Assembly (NCBI RefSeq): GCF_001270495.1
Contig: NZ_LGUR01000265.1
Coordinates: forward strand, 108,140-172,139
Length of the DNA stretch: 64,000 nt
Reading direction: 5' to 3'
From: Streptomyces viridochromogenes
GTDB lineage: Bacteria > Actinomycetota > Actinomycetes > Streptomycetales > Streptomycetaceae
Part shown: positions 49,367-58,694 of the stretch, piece by piece
Layout: each line of letters starts with the position of its first letter
Position numbering within the stretch: position 1 is the stretch's first letter
Program-made: the position numbers and the translations under genes
Notes under the pieces: generated by a model
What the model was told of the DNA's origin: nothing
The model's input: only the letters and a program-made list of their open reading frames with translations
The model's database searches: none

Positions 49367-49624
49367 GGCCGCGCCGCCGGGGACGATCTTCGCGGTGTCG
49401 CGAGGGCGATCTTCGCCCGGCCGCAGGGGCGATCAACACAGTGTTGAGTGTTCGTTCGAGATGTCGGTCACGTTTCCGAAACGGCGATCGACATCTCTTG
49501 ACGCATGACCTGACAAAGGGCTGTTATTGCGCCACCGTGTTCGGTCAAGTTGATTTCTGGTCGGTTACGACGGACTTCGACACGTCCAACCCTCATGATC
49601 GAACCCTGTCATCAGGAGCCGTAG
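49367..49624. other. Regulatory region of the sugar-uptake operon
   Basis: No gene. It contains the nested dyad at 49460-49495 and an AGGAG site (49614-49618) just upstream of the binding-protein gene. Promoter boxes are not clear; TTGACG at 49498 may be a -35. Confidence 0.5.
49460..49495. promoter_or_regulatory. Nested inverted repeat, candidate repressor operator
   Basis: An inner palindrome CGTTTCCGAAACG (49471-49483) lies inside outer arms GATGTCG (49460-49466) and CGACATC (49489-49495), with nearly the same centre. It sits 130 bases before the sugar-binding protein gene. LacI- or ROK-type regulators of sugar operons use such sites, but no regulator gene is adjacent. Confidence 0.6.
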
Positions 49625-50938
49625 ATGCAGCACCTCACCCCCTCCGGTCTCTCACTCCCTTCACCGAGCCGCCGCACCCTCCTGCGCGGCGTGGGCGGCG
49701 CCGCCGTTCTCGGCGCCGGGATCCCGCTGCTCAGCGCCTGTGGCGGCAGCGGCACGGCGAGCGACCCGAAGACCGTCACCCTCGGCTCCAAGGCGTCCGA
49801 CCCGGTGCCGAAGAAGGCGTTCGCCGACATCTACGCGGCCTACAAGAAGAAGTCCGGCATCACGGTCGACGTGAACACCAAGGACTCCAACACCTTCCAG
49901 GAGCAGATCAACTCCTACCTCCAGGGCACGCCGGACGACGTGTTCACCTGGTTCGCCGGTTACCGGATGCAGTTCTTCGCGGCCAAGGGCCTGGCCACGC
50001 CGATCGACGACGTGTGGAAGACCATCGGCGGCAACTTCCCCGAGGCGATGCACAAGCTCAGCAAGGGCGAGGACGGCAAGTACTACTTCGTGCCGCTGTA
50101 CACGTACCCGTGGGCGATCTTCTACCGGAAGAGCGTCTTCAAGGAGAAGGGCTACGAAGTCCCCACCAAGTGGGACGACTTCGTCGCGCTGTGCAAGCAG
50201 ATGAAGAAGGACGGCCTCGTCCCGATAGCCTTCGGCGACAAGGACGCCTGGCCCGCCCTGGGCACCTTCGACCAGATCAATTTCCGCCAGAACGGCTACG
50301 ACTTCCACGTCGAGCTGATGGCGGGCAAGGCGTCCTGGACCGACGCCAAGGTGCGCAAGGCCTTCGACCTGTGGGCGGAGATCCTCCCCTACCACCAGGA
50401 GGGCGCCGTCGGCCGCACCTGGCAGGACGCGGCGCAGACGCTCGCCTCGAAGAAGGCCGGCATGTATCTGCTCGGCACCTTCGTGGCGCAGCAGTTCACC
50501 AACAAGGCCGACCTGGACGACCTCGACTTCTTCGCCTTCCCGGAGATCGACCCGGCGTACGGGCAGGACACCGTCGAGGCGCCCACCGACGGCTTCATGA
50601 TGAGCAAGAGCCCGAAGAACAAGGCCGAGGCCGTCAAGCTCCTTCAGTACCTGGGCACTCCGGACGCCGAGGACATCTACCTCAAGTCCGACCCGAGCGT
50701 GGTCCACGCGTCCACCAAGGCCGACACGTCGTCGTACACCGCCATTCAGAAGAAGGCGTACGACATGATCAGCGGCGCCAAGTCCCTGACCCAGTTCATG
50801 GACCGGGACAGCCGGCCGGACTTCACCTCCACGGTGATGCAGCCCGCGCTGCAGAAGTTCATCCGCGACCCCAAGGGCGTCGACAGCCTGCTGGCCTCGA
50901 TCGAGCGGCAGAAGAAGACGATCTTCGCGTCCGGCTGA
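49625..50938 (+). CDS. Sugar ABC transporter substrate-binding lipoprotein
   Basis: 437 residues. An N-terminal twin-arginine signal SRRTLLRGVGG and lipobox LLSAC (Cys near residue 39) place it as a Tat-exported lipoprotein on the outer face of the membrane. The mature protein is a family-1 solute-binding protein: YKKKSGITVDVNTKDSNTFQEQINSYL, PDDVFTWFAGYRMQFFAAKG, YTYPWAIFYRKSVFKEKGYEVPTKWDDF. Ligand is expected to be a galactoside, judging from the two galactosidase genes downstream. It heads the operon up to 56249. Confidence 0.92.
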   Translation: MQHLTPSGLSLPSPSRRTLLRGVGGAAVLGAGIPLLSACGGSGTASDPKTVTLGSKASDPVPKKAFADIYAAYKKKSGITVDVNTKDSNTFQEQINSYLQGTPDDVFTWFAGYRMQFFAAKGLATPIDDVWKTIGGNFPEAMHKLSKGEDGKYYFVPLYTYPWAIFYRKSVFKEKGYEVPTKWDDFVALCKQMKKDGLVPIAFGDKDAWPALGTFDQINFRQNGYDFHVELMAGKASWTDAKVRKAFDLWAEILPYHQEGAVGRTWQDAAQTLASKKAGMYLLGTFVAQQFTNKADLDDLDFFAFPEIDPAYGQDTVEAPTDGFMMSKSPKNKAEAVKLLQYLGTPDAEDIYLKSDPSVVHASTKADTSSYTAIQKKAYDMISGAKSLTQFMDRDSRPDFTSTVMQPALQKFIRDPKGVDSLLASIERQKKTIFASG

Positions 50939-51023
50939 CCGGGCTGACCGGCCGGCCGGCGCCCCCGGACCGGCCGACCGACTGACCGACTGACCGACTG
51001 ATACGGCAGATCTGGCTGATCAC

Positions 51024-52010
51024 ATGACTACCGACCTCACCAAGGAGAACCCGGAGGCGGCCGCCGCGCCGCCTCCGGGCGCTGCCCCCGCCGAGAACGT
51101 CAAGAAGGTGCCTCAGGGGCACCGTCGTCTGCTGACCCGCCGTGACCGGTTCACCCTCGGGCTGATGGCGGGCCTGCCGACGATCCTGCACATCGCCCTC
51201 GTCTGGGTGACGGCCCTGGCCTCGATCGCACTGGCCTTCACCACCTGGGACGGCATCGGCTTCGACTCCATCAAGTGGGTCGGGCTGCAGAACTTCAAGG
51301 AACTCTTCGAGCAGAACCCGCAGTTCTGGCCCGCCGTCCAGCACAACGTCATCTGGTTCGTCGTGCTGATCGTGATCCCGACCCCTCTGGGGCTGTTCCT
51401 GGCCGTGCAGCTGGACAAGAAGATCCGGTTCAGCCGCGTGTACCAGACCGCGTTCTTCCTGCCCGTCGTGCTGTCGATGGCCGTGATCGGCTTCGTCTGG
51501 CAGCTGATCTACAACCCCGACACCGGCCTGATCAACAGCATCATCGGGGCCAACGAGCCGGGCAAGTACATCGACTGGATCGGTGATCCGGACCTCAACC
51601 TCTGGGCGATCCTCGTCGCCGCGTCCTGGCGCCACACCGGCTACATGATGATCCTGTACCTGGCCGGCCTGAAGGGCGTCGACCCCTCGCTGCGGGAGGC
51701 GTCCGCGCTCGACGGGGCCAACGAGTGGCAGACCTTCAAGAACGTCATCTTCCCGACGCTGCGCCCCACCAACACCGTCGTCCTGGTCGTCACCATCATC
51801 GAGGCCCTGCGCGCCTTCGACCTGGTCTTCGTCTTCAACAAGGGCGCCGAGGGCACCGAGCTGCTCTCGATCCTGGTCACCAACAACATCATCGGCGAGT
51901 CCAGCCGCATCGGTTACGGCTCCGCGATCGCGGTCGTCCTGCTGCTGATCTCCCTCGTCGTGATCATCCCCTACCTGGTGGCCACCTTCCGGAAGGAGCG
52001 GCGCGCATGA
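51024..52010 (+). CDS. Sugar ABC transporter permease (MalF-type)
   Basis: 328 residues with six membrane segments and the cytoplasmic EAA loop EASALDGANEWQTFKNVIFPTLRP near residue 231, which contacts the ATPase. An Ala/Pro-rich N-terminal tail precedes DRFTLGLMAGLPTILHIALVW. It overlaps the next permease by ATGA. No ATPase gene is in the operon; Streptomyces often uses the shared ATPase MsiK for such transporters. Confidence 0.92.
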   Translation: MTTDLTKENPEAAAAPPPGAAPAENVKKVPQGHRRLLTRRDRFTLGLMAGLPTILHIALVWVTALASIALAFTTWDGIGFDSIKWVGLQNFKELFEQNPQFWPAVQHNVIWFVVLIVIPTPLGLFLAVQLDKKIRFSRVYQTAFFLPVVLSMAVIGFVWQLIYNPDTGLINSIIGANEPGKYIDWIGDPDLNLWAILVAASWRHTGYMMILYLAGLKGVDPSLREASALDGANEWQTFKNVIFPTLRPTNTVVLVVTIIEALRAFDLVFVFNKGAEGTELLSILVTNNIIGESSRIGYGSAIAVVLLLISLVVIIPYLVATFRKERRA

Positions 52011-52897
52011 GCACCCCCACCGCCACGCTGGGCAAGCAGCGCACCCCCGTCCGCCCCGGCCGGATCCTGCTGCACCTCTTCCTCGCGTCCATGGCACTGG
52101 TCTGGATCGCGCCGCTGGCCTGGGCGATCTACTCGGCGCTGCGGCCGTACAGCGAGACGAGCGAGAAGGGATACGTGTCCTGGCCGGACACGCTGAACTT
52201 CGACAACTTCACGAACGCGTTCACGCAGTCGGACATGAGCCACTACTTCGTCAACACCATGATCATCGCCGTCCCGGCGGTGCTGTTGACGCTGTTCCTG
52301 TCGTCGATGGTCGCCTTCTACGTCAGCCGCTTCGACTTCCGCCTCAACCTCGCCCTGCTGCTGGTCTTCACCGCGGGCAACCTGCTCCCGCAGCAGGTCA
52401 TCATCACCCCGCTGTACCGGCTGTACCTGCTCATCGACCTGCCCGGCATCACCATGAGCGGCAAGCTCTACGACTCCGCGCTCGGGCTGGTCCTCATCCA
52501 CGTCGCGTTCCAGTCCGGGTTCTGCGCCTTCGTGCTCAGCAACTACATGCGCTCGCTGCCGCACGAGCTGACCGAGGCCGCGCTCGTCGACGGCGCCTCG
52601 GTGTGGCGTCAGTACTGGCAGATCGTGCTGCCGCTGTGCCGCCCGGCGATGGCGGCCCTGGCGACCCTGCTCTCCATCTGGATCTACAACGACTTCTTCT
52701 GGGCCCTCGTCCTGATCTCCACCGGCGAGAACATGCCGATCACATCGGCGCTGAACAACCTCACCGGCGCGTACTTCACCGACCCCAACCTGGTCGCCGC
52801 CGGCGCCCTGCTCACCGCGATCCCCACGCTGATCGTGTACTTCGTGCTCCAGCGGCAGTTCGTCAGCGGCCTCACGCTCGGCGCCAACAAGGGCTGA
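52007..52897 (+). CDS. Sugar ABC transporter permease (MalG-type)
   Basis: 296 residues, six membrane segments, and the EAA motif EAALVDGASVWRQYWQIVLPLCRPAMAAL near residue 187. The end TLGANKG with LQRQFVSGLT is typical of MalG-like subunits. Translationally coupled to the preceding permease; 26 bases separate it from the alpha-galactosidase gene. Confidence 0.92.
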   Translation: MSTPTATLGKQRTPVRPGRILLHLFLASMALVWIAPLAWAIYSALRPYSETSEKGYVSWPDTLNFDNFTNAFTQSDMSHYFVNTMIIAVPAVLLTLFLSSMVAFYVSRFDFRLNLALLLVFTAGNLLPQQVIITPLYRLYLLIDLPGITMSGKLYDSALGLVLIHVAFQSGFCAFVLSNYMRSLPHELTEAALVDGASVWRQYWQIVLPLCRPAMAALATLLSIWIYNDFFWALVLISTGENMPITSALNNLTGAYFTDPNLVAAGALLTAIPTLIVYFVLQRQFVSGLTLGANKG

Positions 52898-52923
52898 CCG
52901 CCCTCAGCTTGAAAGAGACCTCC

Positions 52924-54252
52924 GTGCACAACCCCTTCACCCCGGTCGCCTCCGTGTCCGTGGACCCTCGCAAGGCCCGCGTCCACGAGGAGGGCTGGCA
53001 GTCCTGGAGCCCCAGCGGCGCCTACGCCCTCGGGGACAAGCCGTACCGCCCGACCGACGACAACTGGGCGACGGTCTGTTACCGGCCCGGAGCGACCGTG
53101 CCCGACGGGGTGTTCCAGGGGGAGGGGCTGCTGGTCCTGGCCCCCAACGGCGAGGACGGACCGATCAAGGTCTTCGCGGCACCGGAGCCGCGCGGCTCCG
53201 TACCGTCCATCCGTCTGGAGATACGCGACGGTCACGCCGAGATCAGCGCCGACGGCAAGGTGGACCACTACTCCTACCTCGGCCCCGGCGGCATCCAGGG
53301 CGCCCTCGCCGACTGGGCCGACAGCCTGGGCCTGGCGGACCCGCGCCCGGCGCCCACCGTCTGGTGCTCCTGGTACGAGTACTTCACCGCCGTCACCGAG
53401 GACGACATCCACGAGAACCTCCGTGCGATGGACACCCTCGACCTGCCCATCGACGTCGTCCAGATCGACGACGGCTACCAGAAGGCCCTCGGTGACTGGC
53501 TCACCCTCTCCGGCCGCTTCCGCTCCCGCGCGGGCATCGCGGACGCGATCAGGGCGAGGGGCCGCCGCGCCGGCATCTGGACGGCACCCTTCCTGGTCGA
53601 CCCGGCGAGCGACCTGGCCGCCGAGCACCCCGAGTGGCTGGTCCGGGACGAGGACGGCGGCTTCACGCACGCCGGCCGCAACTGGGGCCACGACCTGCGC
53701 GTCCTGGACACCACGCACCCGGAGGCGGCGGCGTATCTGACGGAGGTCTTCCGGACGCTGCGCGCCGAGGGCTACGACTACTTCAAGGTCGACTTCCTCT
53801 ACGCGGGCGCCCTGGACGGCGTACGGCACGACCCGGACGTCGACGCGCTGACGGCGTACCGCGACGGCATCCGGCTGATCCGCGAGGCGATCGGCGCGGA
53901 CGCCTACCTGCTGGGCTGCGGCGCGCCCCTGCTGGCGTCCATCGGCCTGTTCGACGCGATGCGGGTCAGCCCCGACACGGCACCGCACCGCCGCCCCGAG
54001 GCCGACGACTACAGCCAGCCCGGCCAGGACCCCGCCGAGTTCACGGGCGTCGGACGGCAGTGGCAGCACGGCCGGCTCTGGATCAACGACCCGGACTGCC
54101 TGATGGCCCGCCCGGCCGTCGAGACCCGGGAGCGGTGGGCCGCGCACATCGAGGCGACCGGCGGCCTCATGGCCTCCAGCGACCGTCTGCTGTCCCTGGA
54201 CGAGTGGGGCGTGGCCACGACCCGCCGGCTCCTCGGGGGCGATGCCCGGTGA
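52924..54252 (+). CDS. Alpha-galactosidase (GH36/GH27-like)
   Basis: 442 residues. WQSWSPSGAYALGDKPYRPTDDNW, TVWCSWYEYFTAVTEDDIHENLRAM, VVQIDDGYQKALGDWL, RRAGIWTAPFLVDPAS, and YDYFKVDFLYAGAL follow clan GH-D; the nucleophile is Asp290 in FKVDF and the acid/base is probably Asp in VSPDTAP. There is no signal peptide, so it acts on imported oligosaccharides. It begins at GTG 52924 after GAAAGAGA. The stop overlaps the beta-galactosidase start by 4 bases. The N-terminal beta-sandwich is short compared with long GH36 enzymes. Confidence 0.88.
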   Translation: MHNPFTPVASVSVDPRKARVHEEGWQSWSPSGAYALGDKPYRPTDDNWATVCYRPGATVPDGVFQGEGLLVLAPNGEDGPIKVFAAPEPRGSVPSIRLEIRDGHAEISADGKVDHYSYLGPGGIQGALADWADSLGLADPRPAPTVWCSWYEYFTAVTEDDIHENLRAMDTLDLPIDVVQIDDGYQKALGDWLTLSGRFRSRAGIADAIRARGRRAGIWTAPFLVDPASDLAAEHPEWLVRDEDGGFTHAGRNWGHDLRVLDTTHPEAAAYLTEVFRTLRAEGYDYFKVDFLYAGALDGVRHDPDVDALTAYRDGIRLIREAIGADAYLLGCGAPLLASIGLFDAMRVSPDTAPHRRPEADDYSQPGQDPAEFTGVGRQWQHGRLWINDPDCLMARPAVETRERWAAHIEATGGLMASSDRLLSLDEWGVATTRRLLGGDAR

Positions 54253-56249
54253 AGCGCGAACTCTCCGTCCCCGGCATCGCCTACGGCGGCGACTACAACC
54301 CCGAGCAGTGGCCCGAGGAGGTCTGGGCCGAGGACATGCGCCTGATGCGCGAGGCCGGGGTGACCATGGTCAGCGTCGGCATCTTCTCCTGGGCACTGCT
54401 GGAGCCGAGCGAGGGCGCCTACGACTTCACCCTCCTCGACCGCGTCCTCGACCTGCTGCACGCCCACGGCATCGCGGCCGACCTCGCGACCCCGACGGCG
54501 GCACCCCCGGCGTGGTTCTTCAAGGCCCACCCCGAGGCGCTGCCCGTGGACAAGGACGGCCGTGGGCTGTCGTACGGCAGCCGCCAGACGTTCTGCCCGA
54601 GCAGCCCGGCGTATCGCGAGGCGGCCCTGCGGATGGCGCGGGCGCTGGCCGAGCGGTTCGCGGACCACCCGGCGGTGGCGATGTGGCACGTCCACAACGA
54701 GTACGGCTGCCACAACGCGGAGTGCTACTGCGACGAGAGCGCGGCCGCTTTCCGGCGCTGGCTGCGGGGGCGGTACGCGGACGATCTGGCCGCCCTCAAC
54801 GACGCCTGGGGCACCCGCTTCTGGAGCCAGTGGTACTACGACTGGGACGAGATCCTCCCGCCCCGCCCCACCGGCGCCGTCCCCAACCCCACCCACCAGC
54901 TGGACTGGCGCCGCTTCTGCAGCGACGAGCTGCTGTCGCTGTACGAGGCGGAGCGCGAGGTGCTGCTGGAGGTGGCCCCGGCCATCCCCGCCACCACCAA
55001 CTTCATGGTGATGCACAACTTCGACGCCCTCGACTACTGGCGCTGGGCCCCGAAGCTGGACATCGCCTCCAACGACCACTACCTCCAGTCCGCCGACCCC
55101 GAGTCCGAGATCGACATCGCGCTCAGCGGCGACCTCGTCCGCTCCCTCGCGGGCGGCCCCTGGCTGCTGATGGAGCACTCGACGGGCGCGGTGAACTGGC
55201 AGCCCGTGAACCGGGCGAAGGGCCCCGGCGAGCTGCGGCGCAACGCGCTGGCCCATGTCGCCCGCGGCGCGGACGGCATCGCCTACTTCCAGTGGCGCGC
55301 GGCCAAGGCGGGCGCCGAGCAGTGGCACTCGGCGATGCTGCCGCACGCGGGCACGGACAGCCGGATCTGGCGGGACGTCGTCCGACTGGGCGCGGATCTG
55401 CGGGCGCTGGCCGAGGTGCGCGGCAGCGTCGGCACGGCCGAAGTGGCGATCGTCTGGGACTGGAACGCCCGCTGGGCGATGGAGCTGCCCTCGCAGCCGA
55501 GCGGCGAGCTGCGCTTCCAGGACCTGGTGCGCGCCTGGTACGAGCCGCTGTGGCGGGCGGGCGTCGCGGTGGACTTCGTACGCCCCGACGCGGACCTGTC
55601 GGCGTACCGCCTGGTCCTGGCGCCGAGCCTCTACCTGGTGGACGACGAGGGCGCGGCCAACCTCACCGGCTTCGCGGAGCGCGGCGGCACCCTGGCCGTC
55701 GGCTTCCACAGCGGCGCCGTCGACGAGAACTGCCATGTCCGGCTGGGCGGTTACCCGGGGGCGTTCCGGGAGGCGCTCGGCGTCCGTACCGACGAGCTGT
55801 TCCCGCTGCTGCCGGGGGAGTCGGTCGGCCTGAGCGACGGCGGCACCGGGACCCTCTGGTCGGAGCGGGTACACCTGTCCGGCGCCGAGGCGGTCGCGTC
55901 GTACACCAGCGGCCCGCTCTCGGGCGGACCGGCGGTGACGCGTAACCGCCTTGGTTCAGGGGCGAGTTGGTACGTGGCCACGCTCCCCGATCCGGCGACC
56001 CTGGGCGCGCTGCTGGACCGCATCCGCTCGGAGGCGGGAGTGGAGCCGGTGCGCCGCACCCCGCAGGGCGTCGAGGCGGTCCTGCGGCGCGGCCATGACG
56101 CCGACTACCTCTTCCTCATCAACCACACGGACCGGCCCGCCCATGTCGCGGTCGCCCCGGACGCCACGGAACTGCTCACGGGCAAGTCGGCGCCGGGGGC
56201 GGTCAGCGTTCCGGCGGGGGAGACGGCGGTGGTGCGCGAGCCGCGCTGA
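54249..56249 (+). CDS. Beta-galactosidase, GH42
   Basis: 666 residues. The N-terminal TIM barrel starts YGGDYNPEQWPEEVWAEDMRLMREAGVTMVSVGIFSWALLEPSEG; acid/base Glu151 lies in HVHNEYGCH and nucleophile Glu309 in LLMEHSTGAVNWQ. Cys residues near CHNAECYCDE match the zinc site of GH42. A trimerisation domain (about 395-600) and a small C-terminal beta domain follow. No signal peptide, so it is intracellular. Coupled to the alpha-galactosidase gene, it suggests uptake of an oligosaccharide with both linkages. Confidence 0.93.
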   Translation: MKRELSVPGIAYGGDYNPEQWPEEVWAEDMRLMREAGVTMVSVGIFSWALLEPSEGAYDFTLLDRVLDLLHAHGIAADLATPTAAPPAWFFKAHPEALPVDKDGRGLSYGSRQTFCPSSPAYREAALRMARALAERFADHPAVAMWHVHNEYGCHNAECYCDESAAAFRRWLRGRYADDLAALNDAWGTRFWSQWYYDWDEILPPRPTGAVPNPTHQLDWRRFCSDELLSLYEAEREVLLEVAPAIPATTNFMVMHNFDALDYWRWAPKLDIASNDHYLQSADPESEIDIALSGDLVRSLAGGPWLLMEHSTGAVNWQPVNRAKGPGELRRNALAHVARGADGIAYFQWRAAKAGAEQWHSAMLPHAGTDSRIWRDVVRLGADLRALAEVRGSVGTAEVAIVWDWNARWAMELPSQPSGELRFQDLVRAWYEPLWRAGVAVDFVRPDADLSAYRLVLAPSLYLVDDEGAANLTGFAERGGTLAVGFHSGAVDENCHVRLGGYPGAFREALGVRTDELFPLLPGESVGLSDGGTGTLWSERVHLSGAEAVASYTSGPLSGGPAVTRNRLGSGASWYVATLPDPATLGALLDRIRSEAGVEPVRRTPQGVEAVLRRGHDADYLFLINHTDRPAHVAVAPDATELLTGKSAPGAVSVPAGETAVVREPR

Positions 56250-56348
56250 GCCCGTCAGATGCCGGGCCGCCCCACGAACACCCTTGCGATCAGGGTCGGA
56301 TGTGACAAGGTGGCCTGAAATCGCCAGGGGATTCGAGGGGTGGGCGGC

Positions 56349-57668
56349 ATGCCGGAGCTGGCCAAGGGCGGGAACACCGCGGTGGGCTCCGGGCCCGTCG
56401 TCGCCGAACTGCACACCGTGGGCGGCACGGTCGACCTCAGTGCCCTGCTGGTGACGGCGGACGGCAAGGTCAGGTCCGACGACGACCTGGTCTTCTACAA
56501 CCAGCCGTCCGCCGAGGCCGGTGCCGTCCGGCACCTCGCGGCGGACGCCGAGGGCCCCGAGCGCGTCGAGATGGATCCGGCCGCGCTTCCCGCGGACGTG
56601 GACCGGGTCGTCCTGGTCGGCAGCTGCGACCCCGACGACGCGAGCCGCACCTTCCGCGAGGTCAAGGAGGTGCTGGTCCGCGCCGCCCAACTCGGCACCG
56701 AGCCGGTCCACTTCCGCCCGCCCGCCCTCACCGACGGCGAACGTGCCGTGCTCCTGATGGAGCTCTACCGCAGAGGCGAGACCTGGAAGCTGCGCGCCAT
56801 CGGCCAGGGGTACGCCGACGGGCTGGCCGGGCTCGCCACCGACTTCGGGATAGAGGTGGCGCAGGAGGAGCCCGAGGCGCCGGAGGACCACCCCGTACGG
56901 CAGCCCGAGGTGCCCGTGCGGCAGCCCGAGGAGGTGCGGGCCGTCCCCGCAGAGCTCCCCATGAGCCTGCGCAAGCCCCCGCTCGGCAAGATCAGCCTCG
57001 ACAAGGGCGGCCAGGTCTCGATGAGCCTGGACAAAGCGGACCGCGAGCTGGTGGTCACGGCGACCCTGGAGTGGGACGGCGGCAGCGACGAGCGCCGCCG
57101 GCGGGGCGCCGACCTCGACCTCTACGCCCTGTTCGTCCCGGCATCCAAGGCGATACGCGGGGATCAGGCGCCCGGCACCCTCGTCACGCCGAAGAAGAAG
57201 GGATCGCGCCCCGCTCCCGACGCGGACACGGCGAAGAAGGGCAAGGGCGCGGATGTCGTCTACTACAAGCGCCTCGGCTCACTGCAGAACCGTCCCTTCA
57301 TCCACCTCGACGGTGACGCCCGGGTCCCCGGCCGCGAGACCCTCCGGATCGTCCGCCCCGACCAGCAGGGGTACGTCCTGCTCTGCGCCTACTCCGCGGT
57401 CAGCAACGGCTTCGGCTCCTTCCGCAGCTTCGGCGCGAAGGTCGTGGTCACCGACGGCCGTGGCTCGACCGTCACCGTCCCGCTCTTCGAGAACACCAAG
57501 ACCCGCTACTGGGTGGCCATCGCCCTCGTCGACTTCACCGATTTCGACGGGGCGGCGATCCATCACGTCGAGGCCTACAGCGGCCGTATGACCGAGCGCC
57601 GCCCGGTCCTCCACACGGACGGCACCGTCGAGATGAACGCGGGGCCGGTGGAGTTCAAGAGGCGCTGA
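56349..57668 (+). CDS. TerD-family stress protein with two TerD-like domains
   Basis: About 439 residues. The first TerD-like domain begins ELAKGGNTAVGSGPVVAELHTVGGTVDLSALLVTADGKVRSDDDLVFYNQP and includes ADVDRVVLVGSCDP; the second lies after a PVRQPEVPVRQPEEV linker and includes LSLDK-type ISLDKGGQVSMSLDKADRELVVTATLEWD, GADLDLYALFV and GSFRSFGAKVVVTDGRG. TerD domains bind Ca2+ through acidic clusters and are linked to tellurite and other stress. ATG 56349 follows GAGGGG; GTG 56340 is an alternative. Confidence 0.87.
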   Translation: MPELAKGGNTAVGSGPVVAELHTVGGTVDLSALLVTADGKVRSDDDLVFYNQPSAEAGAVRHLAADAEGPERVEMDPAALPADVDRVVLVGSCDPDDASRTFREVKEVLVRAAQLGTEPVHFRPPALTDGERAVLLMELYRRGETWKLRAIGQGYADGLAGLATDFGIEVAQEEPEAPEDHPVRQPEVPVRQPEEVRAVPAELPMSLRKPPLGKISLDKGGQVSMSLDKADRELVVTATLEWDGGSDERRRRGADLDLYALFVPASKAIRGDQAPGTLVTPKKKGSRPAPDADTAKKGKGADVVYYKRLGSLQNRPFIHLDGDARVPGRETLRIVRPDQQGYVLLCAYSAVSNGFGSFRSFGAKVVVTDGRGSTVTVPLFENTKTRYWVAIALVDFTDFDGAAIHHVEAYSGRMTERRPVLHTDGTVEMNAGPVEFKRR

Positions 57669-57767
57669 CGCGAGCGCCTGGAACCGAGGGCCCGGCGAGG
57701 TGAGAAGTCGCCAAAACCGGGCAAAAGGTAAAGGTGCGCGGCATTCAGCCCCAGAAGGCCGTCCGCC

Positions 57768-58580
57768 ATGCCTGAGCTGCCGGACGTCGAGGGTTTCCGG
57801 AAGGTGCTCCAGTCCTGTGCGCAGGGCAGGGTCATCCGCCACGTCGACGTGCGTGACGCGGGCGTACTGCACGGGGTGAGCGCGAGGCGGCTGCGGGACG
57901 CGCTGGAGGGCCGGCGGATCACCCGGGTGGAGCGGCACGGCAAGTGGCTGCTCGCCCGCACCGGCGGCCCCACCCTCGCGCTGCACTTCGGCATGACCGG
58001 CCTGCTGCTCTGCGCCCACCCGGACGACGCGGCCGAACCGCACGACCGCGTCCTGTTCACCCTCGCCCGCGACCGCCAGCTCCGCTACCGCGACCAGCGC
58101 AAACTCCAGGGGCTCTGGCTGGCCGACGACGCCTCCGACGTCGTACGACTCCTGGCGGACCAGGGCCCCGACGCCCTGACGGTGGACCGGGAGGAGTTCG
58201 AGACCGCGCTCGCGTCCCACCGCGGCCGCGTCAAGGCGGTCCTGATCGACCAGTCGGTCCTGGCCGGCCTCGGCAACCTCCTGGCCGACGAGATCCTGTG
58301 GCGCGCGAGGCTGCGCCCCGCCACCCCGGCCAACGCCCTCACGGGGCCGGAACGCCGCCGCCTGTACACCCAGATGCGCCGCACCCTCCGCCCCGCGGTC
58401 ACCGCCGGCCGAGTCCCCCCACGCCCCACCTGGCTCACCGGCCACCGCGACGCCCCCGACCCGCACTGCCCTCGTTGCGGCACCGCCTTGCGCCGGTCGC
58501 GGGTGGGCGGCCGTACGACGGTGTGGTGTCCGGAGTGTCAGGGGGAGGCGAACGGGGATGGGAAGGAGGAAGGGACGTGA
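57768..58580 (+). CDS. Fpg/Nei-family DNA glycosylase
   Basis: 270 residues. PELPDVEGFRKVL gives the catalytic Pro2-Glu3 start; GKWLLARTGGPTLALHFGMTGLL is the conserved Lys/beta-turn region; LLIDQSVLAGLGNLLADEILWRA is the helix-two-turn-helix with Asn; and HCPRCGTALRRSRVGGRTTVWCPECQ is the C-terminal zinc finger. It removes oxidised bases and cleaves by beta/delta elimination. A short acidic/basic tail follows the finger. Confidence 0.93.
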   Translation: MPELPDVEGFRKVLQSCAQGRVIRHVDVRDAGVLHGVSARRLRDALEGRRITRVERHGKWLLARTGGPTLALHFGMTGLLLCAHPDDAAEPHDRVLFTLARDRQLRYRDQRKLQGLWLADDASDVVRLLADQGPDALTVDREEFETALASHRGRVKAVLIDQSVLAGLGNLLADEILWRARLRPATPANALTGPERRRLYTQMRRTLRPAVTAGRVPPRPTWLTGHRDAPDPHCPRCGTALRRSRVGGRTTVWCPECQGEANGDGKEEGT

Positions 58581-58694
58581 GCCGTGAGCCGTGCCCGACG
58601 GCGATAATTGCTTATGACCCGGAAACGCCGGCCCGACGTCCGCGGGCCGGGAGCGCGGACCGGGCGTAGCTCGGCGAGAGCGAGATGAACGATC

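Noticed and set aside
48052..50985. Plus-strand 977-codon frame crossing the CopC/CopD end and the binding-protein gene
   Set aside because: It is an out-of-frame shadow spanning two real genes and an intergenic region; Arg/Pro-rich without domain.
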